NCBI RefSeq assembly: GCF_932526225.1
Contig: NC_064044.1
Location: forward strand, 8,110,801 to 8,174,800
Reading direction: 5' to 3'
Source: Nematostella vectensis
Lineage: Eukaryota > Cnidaria > Anthozoa > Actiniaria > Edwardsiidae
DNA: 64,000 nt
Translations under genes and position numbers: made by a program
Notes under the pieces: model-generated
Told to the model about the DNA's origin: nothing
What the model saw: only the letters and a program-made list of their open reading frames with translations
The model's database searches: none
Shown: positions 54,899-64,000 of the stretch, in pieces
How positions within the stretch are numbered: position 1 is the first letter of the stretch
Layout of the letters: the number at the start of each line of letters is the position of its first letter

Positions 54899-55757
54899 GA
54901 TTTGGTGTTTCCCTGCTTGATCGTACCGGCGAAGGTTCGAAAATGTGGCAATCAAGCGAGAAAAGTGAGCAGGCGTTTTATACTGCGAACCGAACAGACT
55001 GGGAAAACCACAGGGCAACCACATAACAATTCTAGATAATAATTACAAGAGCCTGATTTATCAAAATTCGACTCTCTTATCCAACCTAATATACCAAAAA
55101 TAGTTGATCTTATTCGGAATTTAATTAATCTGATTTTGAAATAGGATTGTTTAAAGTAGGATCGCTATACTTTTTTACGGTAGGCCTGTGTTATTCCCAG
55201 TCCCTCTCGAAGTCTGGCCAGGCTAGAACTTTGGACTTCAAAACATAACTTTTCAGTCACTCCAAACACGTTTTTCTCCAACAAGAACATCAGAATTTAC
55301 TACGTAAGTATTCCCAAAACAAAATTGATTATGTCTATGAAGTAGCACAGGTCAATCGGTCTCCCATTTAATTTTGGCGCCCTTCGTGTTATTTGTATGT
55401 GTGATCGTCCATGTGATCTATGAATTGGAAATGGTTTCTATTTACCAAAACTAATTTCGGACACGTGATCTTACGGTAGACCATTTTGCTGTTTTGCGAA
55501 GCCTACGCGATGAGACTTCAGGACTGTCCCAGGTACAGGCTTTCCCACAATAATCGCTTCTCAGAAAATCTGGCAAAATAGAAAGTTAAATGTCATGACG
55601 TTTTTACCGACCCTAACTAGAGTTTGTACCTAACGCGATTTCTCACGAAACCCCTTATTAGTAGTGCAGAGCAAAGGACAAAGTCCGCATGATCTCTCCT
55701 TGCAGTACGTTGACAATCATTATTTGTTCACCCAGGTCCTGGAAGGTCTCAATTTAG
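54899..55757. promoter_or_regulatory. Divergent intergenic region between HADH and ACSL
   Basis: 859 bp separate the start codons of two fatty-acid catabolism genes transcribed away from each other. The HADH reading frame stays open upstream to 55024, but no start before 54898 is needed. No TATA box or known element stands out. Both promoters must lie here or in flanking non-coding exons, so co-regulation through a bidirectional promoter is plausible but inferred. Confidence 0.55.
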
Positions 55758-58700
55758 ATGGCGGACAAGACAGCCGAAAAAGCTTTAAAATATCTTAGCG
55801 ACCCCACAGTTCTAGCTGGTTTGGGGGCAGTGGCCGTAGGTTCTCTATTATACATGGCGACCCGACCATCAGAAAGCGCTTGTCCAGTGAACCCGCACAA
55901 ACAAAGCATAGAAATACCGGTGAGTAATTACTATACCGTACAATAATGCGTTAGTGTAATATATAATTGGATTCCTCGCAAACTAAAGCAGTTTTGATGT
56001 TTGTTTTATTAGCTTAACTCCCTTGGAATATTGCATAATGAATTTCTTAGATATAATGATGCGGAGTTTTGTGAGGCCATAATCCCCGAAAAAAGAAGAT
56101 GCTTAAGTAATTAATAGTGTTTATATTCTGTTCCTTAATATCTTTCATATACACAATTGTGATAAAAACAAAAATACTTGTTAAATGTATATAAAAATTT
56201 TCATCTGATTTCTTATGTAACCATCTTATGACAATTGTCAATCAAATCATGTGGCAATGTGTCAAATGCAGACATGGTGTTGATAGGACATGGAACTTTT
56301 TTTTCTTTACCTAGTTCTTTGCTAGAAATTGTGCCCAATTAAAGCACTTCACTTGTCTTTGAAATTGTGGTTAGTTGCTCTTGTTTTTTTTACAGACTTT
56401 TGAATTAAAAATAGCTGTATGAATTAATTATTATATAAGTTTAATTTGATAACATCAGCAAAGGAATATTGCTCCTTCCTCTCCCCTTTTGTTTAAACCC
56501 CTGTATCTGCCCATAGAAGCTGTATTTATTATAATGGAGCTGACTTCAAACAGTTGTAAAAATTCTTTTGAGCCCCACACCTGCAAAGAACACTTAATAA
56601 TAGGGAATGGTTGATAATAATACGCTAAAGCCATATATATTCAAGATCAGATATACCGTAATTGGCCATTCAAACAAATAATTCTAGCTTCAAAGGACTG
56701 CTTTAGTGAAGATACAACCTTTTGCATGTGAACTGGCATCATCTTGGATTAACAAATCTTGAAGAGTGTATTATGCAGGGATCCTGTGTTACCCAAACAA
56801 CTAGCCGGCCTCCTTAATGTCCATTTGAATATTTCTTAGGGAGATAACTATGCCAGGAGAAGTGCAATGTCAGAAGAGTTGACAGCATACATGTTTGAAG
56901 ACTGTCGTACAACACATGAAGTATTTTTAAGAGGTGCAAGAATATCAGGTGGGGTCTTCATACTCTCTTGTTTTAATAGGGGAAAAGATATGATAAATTA
57001 TTGGCTGATATTTTTATTAATCATATTAGAGGATATAATAAAAGAATGATATTATGATTAATTGGTATAGGAGATATGAGTGGTTGTTGCATTTGGATTA
57101 TTGACTAATGTACTTCGCATGCTGGTACTGTGAATATGAATGATGAGCATAAAAAGAGCTATGCTTCAAGCTCCCCCGTTAATCCTAGTACTGTAACTAG
57201 ATGAAAATTGTTATTACCGATAAAATATAAGATATAATGATAACTATTTTCCAGGGGATAAGCCATGTCTTGGTCATCGTGTCACTGAAGGTGGTCCTTA
57301 CGAGTGGTTGACATATAATGAGGTCCTCAACAGAGCTAGCAATGTGGGCTCTGGGTTGCAAGAGCTAGGAAGCAATGATGTAGAAGGAGATACTTTTATT
57401 GGTGTATATGCATCCAATAAGATCGAGTGGGTCTTAATTGAGCAAGCATGTGCAATGCATGCCAAGGTGATCACACCACTGTACGACACGCTCGGTCCTG
57501 ATGCTTGTGCTTTTATTATCAACCAAGGTAGGATAAATCAAATCCATTTTGCAAAAAAAAAAAAAAAAAAAAATCATAGGGTTTAAAACTGGCTGATAAG
57601 TTTTCTATCATATTTCAGGGTCAGGTATTTTTTTATAAATATATCTTTGATATTTCTGAGGTATGAAATTTGGATCTCATCATGTTAAATAGCTAATGTA
57701 AGCATCCCCTAGGGCTATAAGCTGATGTTGACCCACTTTTTTAAAAATGACAATATAATATGTTACCAATTTACATCAGATATACTCTTGGGAACTAATT
57801 ATCGGGAATGTGATTAAGAAAGGAAATTATCAGCATGTGAAACCCACAATTAAATTTATATTTAATTTTTAATTGATATTTTATTTTAATTTTGTTTATG
57901 TTATTGATTGTTTTAAGCCAAAATGTCTATGGTAGTGTGTGATGCAGCAAAAATTCCATTACTGCTACAACGAGCAGACCAGTGTCCAACCCTCAAATTC
58001 ATTATCAAGATAAACCCAGATGTTACAAGTGAGGAAAAGCAGGAGGGTGAAAGAAATGGAATCAAGATCATATCATTTTCTGACGTGGAGGTAAATAACA
58101 TAAACATGAATGGATATGCCAGTGATTTTCCTGTAAAAAAGCCTGTGAATTTCACATCTTCTTCACAGGTTTTGAAAAATCAAATTTTTTTACATCTTGC
58201 TTCAGAATTTGGCCAAATTATAATTCTGAGATTTTCTCACAGGTTCCCCTCCAAGTGTAAATATAGCACTATTGCCACATTAACAACATGATCTACTAAA
58301 GACACTTTGTAAAAAGACTCATATTGTATTTTTTTTAAATTTAATCCATTAACCCTATTAGAAAAGGACAATTTTGTGGAGCCCTTTCCCCCTATTCCCA
58401 CTTTATTATTGCTATTAATATTGTTTGTGATATTTTGCCCTTTTGTTATTTTTAGGCTATGGGTAAAGCACACCCTTATGAAAAAAAGGTAACTATTTTG
58501 AAGTGCATTTGAAAAATATTTAGTACTCCAGTATTGATTATCTATATCGTTTCAGCTTCCCAAGCCAGATGACTTAGCTGTTGTGTGTTACACCAGTGGT
58601 ACCACAGGTACAGCACAGTATTTATACATACCTGTCAACTCTCCCGCATTAGGCAGGAGGCTCAAGATTTTGGACATATTCTCCCGCTCTCACACGTGGA

Positions 58701-61700
58701 GCACTCAAATCTCCTGCTTTTTAGTGATTTTTATCACTTGAAAAATTTTTCTATAGAAAATCAACTTTTTGCCCACTTCTTATTAAAATAATTCAAACAA
58801 TAATTTCCTTACGTATCAGAATTTATTTAACACCCTCGTGAGATCTATGTATAAGTGGATTTGTGTGCGAGAGTTTTCTATATGGCAAATGCCTGCGAAG
58901 GTATACCTACCCCTCCCCACAAAAATTAATATACCCCACCCCTCCCCTAAAAGAGATCTAAAGCCATAAGATTTTCGGAGGTTGACAGGTATGTTTATAA
59001 CAGATCTGGATTTCATGTCTGGATGACCCAGTATAATGAAAAGTGATCTTAAAATGCTTTGCTGTTTGATGTTTAGGGAATCCCAAAGGTGCTATGATCA
59101 CCCATAGTAATGCTGTTGCTATGCTCACAGGCCTCTGTGTGATGATTAAAAAGGTAGGGAAAATGAAGCACTGTCAACACTTCTCAAAAACACTCAACAA
59201 GTTTAGCATTGCAATTATTACCATTTATCAGAATACTCAAATACTGTCAGAGTTTTAAGATTTAATGAAACTGAATTGTCGATTGTTCAATTTTGTTTGG
59301 AAGTTTTTGGCTCTGTTGGACCCCTCTCCTTCATCGTGTTTTTTTCACAGTTCCAAGTACCCACCCCTCACTACTGGTTCTAAAACCCTTCCCTCTCCAC
59401 CCTATGGCCATAGCCACCAGCATGAGTTGACCAGTGTACTTGAGTCAGTCGTGATTAAGAAAAAGTTATTAATTGTAGTACATTTTTTTTTTGTGTTTGA
59501 TTATGATCATGATCATTATTGTCTTAGTCAAAGCTGTTTTACCTAATGTCCCTTTTTTTGCTATAGTCCTGGATATTGACAAGTTCTTTTGTTTCAGTGT
59601 GGGATCCGTGTGGACAATGATGATGTACATATTTCATACTTGCCACTAGCACACATGTATGAAAGATTGGCTCAGGTAATGATACAGAATCAGTGGAACA
59701 CAGTGTAGCCATGACTACAACAACAGTAGAACAAAGTATAGCCATGACTGCATCAACAGTAAAACAAAGTATGGTATAGCCATGACTACAACAACAGTAA
59801 AACAAAGTATGGTATAGCCATGACTTCAACAACAGTAAAACAAAGTATGGTATAGCCATGACTTCAACAACAGTAGAACAAAGTATAGCCATGACTACAA
59901 CAACAGTAGAACAAAGTATAGCCATGACTATAACAACAGTAGAACAAAGTATAGCCATGACTACAACAACAGTAGAACAAAGTATAGCCATGACTACAAC
60001 AACAGTAGAACAAAGTATAGCCATGACTACAACAACAGTAGAACAAAGTATAGCCATGACTACAACAACAGTAGAACAAAGTATAGCCATGACTATAACA
60101 ACAGTAGAACAAAGTATAGCCATGACTATAACAACAGTAGAACAAAGTATAGCCATGACTATAACAACAGTTGAACAAAGTATAGCCATGACTATAACAA
60201 CAGTAGAACAAAGTATAGCCATGACTACAACAACAGTAGAACAAAGTATAGCCATGACTATAACAACAGTAGAACAAAGTATAGCCATGACTACAACAAC
60301 AGTAGAACAAAGTATAGCCATGACTACAACAACAGTAGAACAAAGTATAGCCATGACTATAACAACAGTAGAACAAAGTATAGCCATGACTATAACAACA
60401 GTAGAACAAAGTATAGCCATGACTATAACAACAGTAGAACAAAGTATAGCCATGACTATAACAACAGTAGAACAAAGTATAGCCATGACTATAACAACAG
60501 TTGAACAAAGTATAGCCATGACTATAACAACAGTAGAACAAAGTATAGCCATGACTACAACAACAGTAGAACAAAGTATAGCCATGACTACAACAACAGT
60601 AGAACAAAGTATAGCCATGACTGCATCGACAGTAAAACAAAGTATGGTATAGCCATGACTACAACAACAGTAAAACAAAGTATGGTATAGCCATGACTTC
60701 AACAACAGTAAAACAAAGTATGGTATAGCCATGACTTCAACAACAGTAGAACAAAGTATAGCCATGACTACAACAACAGTAGAACAAAGTATAGCCATGA
60801 CTATAACAACAGTAGAACAAAGTATAGCCATGACTACAACAACAGTAGAACAAAGTATAGCCATGACTACAACAACAGTAGAACAAAGTATAGCCATGAC
60901 TACAACAACAGTAGAACAAAGTATAGCCATGACTACAACAACAGTAGAACAAAGTATAGCCATGACTATAACAACAGTAGAACAAAGTATAGCCATGACT
61001 ATAACAACAGTAGAACAAAGTATAGCCATGACTATAACAACAGTTGAACAAAGTATAGCCATGACTATAACAACAGTAGAACAAAGTATAGCCATGACTA
61101 CAACAACAGTAGAACAAAGTATAGCCATGACTATAACAACAGTAGAACAAAGTATAGCCATGACTACAACAACAGTAGAACAAAGTATAGCCATGACTAC
61201 AACAACAGTAGAACAAAGTATAGCCATGACTACAACAACAGTAGAACAAAGTATAGCCATGACTACAACAACAGTAGAACAAAGTATAGCCATGACTATA
61301 ACAACAGTAGAACAAAGTATAGCCATGACTACAACAACAGTAAAACAAAGTATGGTATAGCCATGACTACAACAACAGTAAAACAAAGTATGGTATAGCC
61401 ATGACTACAACAACAGTAAAACAAAGTATGGTATAGCCATGACTACAACAACAGTAGGACAAAGTATAGCCATGACTACAACAACAGTAGAACAAAGTAT
61501 AGCCATGACTACAACAACAGTAGAACAAAGTATAGCCATGACTACAACAACAGTAGAACAAAGTATAGCCATGACTGCATCAACAGTTGAACAATTACAG
61601 GGGTTTCATTAAGTTTCAGAGTAGGTGGTGGAAATCGTTAAGTAGGGGATGGAGGATATTAGTTCAATTAGAACATTAGTCGACTTTTGTAAAAAAGAAG

Positions 61701-62722
61701 CTGGCACTCTGAAAAAAGTAGCTGGCATTTCTGCTGGCCACTGGGTCTTAATGAAACCCCTGAATAACTTCACAATTTTACAGTATCTTGTTGGATGAAG
61801 TGGCTTACAAAAATACACTCCTTTTGCATTGAAAATAGATTTTATGCCCTTTAGCATCTGTCGGTGCTGGGAAATAATTTTTTTGTCTTTTGAAAAAATA
61901 AAAGTTGTTTACAGTGATTGTGATGTGTGTTTTTTTTTTTAGCTGATGATATTTATGTATGGAGGCAAAGTTGGGTTCTTTGGTGGAAATATTAGGAAGA
62001 TAATGGAAGATCTGCAAGAACTAAAGTAAGTACTGTAATCCTAAAGCTTTTATGGAGAGCCTGAGTGGCCCATGAGGTAGAGCGTCACTCTGCAGTGCCT
62101 GTGTCTTTTGGGTTTCAAGTTTTAACACAAAGTTGACTTAATGGGTTTCATCCCTTGTTCCAATGGTTGACTTTCTCCTGTGTTTTCCAATTTTCTTCTT
62201 TCCACAAAAAAACAACTTTTTGAAACTTATTAAAATAGGTTTATCCCTTTGTTAGGTTATCCAGTTTTCGTCCCTCTACAATAAGACACCGTTTTAAATT
62301 GTTTTCCTTGGGGAAAACCATGGACAGATCTAGGGGAATTTCTTAAGGGGGGCAAGTCACCCCTTTTCTCATTTTTTTTTAGCCTTTTTTTAAGGTTCTG
62401 CATCTGTCACATTGTGTTCCTTCATGTGCCTTTAAGTGGACTATGTTTACTGTGCCCCTCACTCAATATCATTGATTCAGTGAGGGTGAAGATCAGCTAT
62501 TCCTTTTAATAGTTATATATTATTATATTTTAAATATGTATATTATATGTTATATATTATATATTATTTTTTCTGGGTGTTTGACAGACCCACAGTATTC
62601 ATATCTGTACCAAGAGTGCTGAACAGAGTCTATGACAAGGTCATGAAGGAAATCTCCTCCAGCTCCATAAAGAAGTTCGTTTTCAATACTGCTCTGAGCT
62701 TCAAAAAAGCAGAGGTTGAGAG
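55758..62722 (+). CDS. ACSL: Long-chain fatty acid-CoA ligase (ACSL1/5/6 type), first ten exons, runs off the window
   Basis: Exons 55758-55919, 56840-56948, 57255-57527, 57918-58090, 58456-58488, 58556-58607, 59077-59153, 59598-59675, 61943-62025 and 62588-62722 join in phases 0,1,1,0,0,1,0,0,2 and give 391 codons of a protein normally near 700 aa. The enzyme makes acyl-CoA from long-chain fatty acids, ATP and CoA. Residues about 18-34 form an N-terminal membrane anchor (VLAGLGAVAVGSLLY), as in ACSL1/5/6 on ER or outer mitochondrial membrane. YEWLTYNEV, KVITPLYDTLG and the AMP-binding P-loop YTSGTTGNPKGAMITH (from residue 262) are diagnostic, followed by YLPLAHMYER and KVGFFGGNIRK. Exon 10 ends at GAGAG|GTATGT, inside a 42-bp minisatellite. 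The remaining exons lie beyond 64000. Which paralogue it is cannot be settled from half the protein. Confidence 0.95.
55920..56839. other. ACSL intron 1
   Basis: 920-bp AT-rich intron, no recognised feature. Confidence 0.5.
59689..61590. repeat. 33-bp minisatellite starting just after ACSL exon 8, about 57 copies
   Basis: Units of AGCCATGACTACAACAACAG plus TAGAACAAAGTAT, in-phase at 33 bp, with ACTATAACA, ACTTCAACA and ACTGCATCA variants and longer GTATGGTAT units. The order of variants in about 59739-60630 is largely repeated in 60613-61360, so a block of roughly 870 bp was itself duplicated. The array starts about 14 bp after the exon 8 donor. Because 33 is a multiple of three, all frames stay open for hundreds of codons; none is a gene. 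Confidence 0.95.
61591..61942. other. ACSL intron 8, end
   Basis: GGGGTTTCATTAAG (about 61600) and its inverted counterpart CTTAATGAAACCCC (about 61746) bound a possible small MITE. The polypyrimidine tract before exon 9 is a long T run. Confidence 0.45.
62053..62125 (+). mobile_element. Possible tRNA-derived SINE head
   Basis: GGTAGAGCGTCACTCTGCAG resembles a tRNA A-box/D-arm region, and GGGTTTCAAGTTT about 30 bp later a degenerate B box. It lies in ACSL intron 9. Weak evidence. Confidence 0.4.
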
Positions 62723-63850
62723 GTATGTACAAGTATTGAAGATAGAGTGTCGTTAGGTTGAGAGGTATGTACAAGTATTGAAGATAGAGTGTCGTTAGGT
62801 TGAGAGGTATGTACAAGTATTGAAGATAGAGTGTTGTTAGGTTGAGAGGTATGTACAAGTATTGAAGATAGAGTGTCGTTAGGTTGAGAGGTATGTACAA
62901 GTATTGAAGATAGAGTGTCGTTAGGTTGAGAGGTATGTACAAGTATTGAAGATAGAGTGTCGTTAGGTTGAGAGGTATGTACAAGTATTGAAGATAGAGT
63001 GTCGTTAGGTTGAGAGGTATGTACAAGTATTGAAGATAGAGTGTCGTTAGGTTGAGAGGTATGTACAAGTATTGAAGATAGAGTGTCGTTAGGTTGAGAG
63101 GTATGTACAAGTATTGAAGATAGAGTGTCGTTAGGTTGAGAGGTATGTACAAGTATTGAAGATAGAGTGTCGTTAGGTTGAGAGGTATGTACAAGTATTG
63201 AAGATAGAGTGTCGTTAGGTTGAGAGGTATGTACAAGTATTGAAGATAGAGTGTCGTTAGGTTGAGAGGTATGTACAAGTATTGAAGATAGAGTGTCGTT
63301 AGGTTGAGAGGTATGTACAAGTATTGAAGATAGAGTGTCGTTAGGTTGAGAGGTATGTACAAGTATTGAAGATAGAGTGTCGTTAGGTTGAGAGGTATGT
63401 ACAAGTATTGAAGATAGAGTGTCGTTAGGTTGAGAGGTATGTACAAGTATTGAAGATAGAGTGTCGTTAGGTTGAGAGGTATGTACAAGTATTGAAGATA
63501 GAGTGTCGTTAGGTTGAGAGGTATGTACAAGTATTGAAGATAGAGTGTCGTTAGGTTGAGAGGTATGTACAAGTATTGAAGATAGAGTGTCGTTAGGTTG
63601 AGAGGTATGTACAAGTATTGAAGATAGAGTGTCGTTAGGTTGAGAGGTATGTACAAGTATTGAAGATAGAGTGTCGTTAGGTTGAGAGGTATGTACAATT
63701 ATTGAAGATAGAGTGTCGTTAGGTTGAGAGGTATGTACAAGTATTGAAGATAGAGTGTCGTTAGGTTGAGAGGTATGTACAAGTATTGAAGATAGAGTGT
63801 CGTTAGGTTGAGAGGTATGTACAAGCATTGAAGATAGAGTGTCGTTAGGT
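62713..63850. repeat. 42-bp minisatellite built on the ACSL exon 10 splice donor, about 27 copies
   Basis: The exon end GGTTGAGAG and donor GTATGTACAAG, plus TATTGAAGATAGAGTGTCGTTA, are repeated at 42-bp period with almost no variation (one T for C near 62833, one AATTATT, one AAGCATT). Every unit keeps a consensus-like AG|GTATGT. Reading on from exon 10, the first unit reaches TAG at 62754-62756. Copy homogeneity indicates a recent or gene-converted array. Long reverse-strand frames (382 and 391 codons) are artefacts of the period being a multiple of three. Confidence 0.97.
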
Positions 63851-64000
63851 GTTCCATCATGTGTAGACACAGGCATGTCTATTTATTAGTGTTTAGTGTG
63901 ACCAGGCCCCTGTGGTAGGTCATGGGCGTGTACATGGAAGATTATTGACGTGGCCATGGTAGGGCATGAGTGTGACGATGATAAGGCATGGGTGTTGTTA
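63851..64000. other. Intron sequence to the window end
   Basis: ACSL intron 10 continues; GGTAGGTCATGGGCGTG and GGTAGGGCATGAGTGTG hint at the start of another diverged repeat. No exon seen. Confidence 0.4.

Noticed and set aside
59539-61386. 615-codon reverse ORF and 264/258/209/203-codon frames
   Set aside because: All lie over the 33-bp minisatellite; a period divisible by three without a stop keeps frames open. Repetitive translation with no motif.
62550-63876. 382- and 391-codon reverse ORFs
   Set aside because: Produced by the 42-bp repeat (multiple of three) antisense to ACSL exon 10 and intron 10.

Overview
The window is eukaryotic nuclear DNA. Genes are split by short GT-AG introns, exons are compact, intergenic DNA is AT-rich, and much of the sequence is MITEs, minisatellites, microsatellites and a decayed CR1/L2-like LINE. 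The protein families (FOLH1/NAALAD2-type peptidase, HADH, ACSL1/5/6-type ligase, rhodopsin-class GPCR) point to a metazoan. The repeat style and a diverged amine/adenosine-like GPCR make a cnidarian such as a sea anemone or coral my best guess, but that is inference; no single sequence here proves it.

Layout. 1-876 (-): a class A GPCR cut by the window edge, with one frameshift. 1690-2670: GCGCATGCGC-bearing repeats. 3088-18538: an approx. 15.4-kb interval bounded by inverted A/T-rich repeats. Inside it, at 3484-12720, is a composite array of two TTAA-flanked MITE-like elements in the order A, 7xB, A, 5xB, A; the rest holds MITE debris. 18937-22853: a hairpin element and a dead LINE, flanked by inverted copies of another repeat. 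23633-26106 (-): a two-exon gene for a small secreted Lys/Pro-rich protein whose last exon is partly duplicated downstream. 27307-30755 (+): a six-exon gene for a charged, RS/RD-rich protein with Btz (CASC3)-like motifs, followed by a 1.6-kb 29-bp satellite. 34029-40976 (+): a complete eight-exon M28B glutamate carboxypeptidase II-like gene. 42937-54898 (-): complete nine-exon mitochondrial 3-hydroxyacyl-CoA dehydrogenase, with an intronless coiled-coil/proline-rich ORF nested in intron 7. 55758-62722 (+, continues beyond the window): ten exons of a long-chain acyl-CoA synthetase.

Function. ACSL activates fatty acids to acyl-CoA and HADH carries out the third step of mitochondrial beta-oxidation. 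The two start about 860 bp apart in divergent orientation, so a shared promoter is plausible. The other genes show no obvious functional link.

The most unusual feature is how tandem repeats sit relative to genes. In ACSL exon 10 and in exon 4 of the peptidase gene, the 5' splice site itself has been amplified into a minisatellite. Other arrays lie just after ACSL exon 8, just upstream of the peptidase start codon, and downstream of two stop codons. The TTAA composite array is the other striking structure. Exon coordinates were worked out by hand from ORFs, GT-AG sites and codon phase; in the five spliced genes every junction called was phase-consistent.
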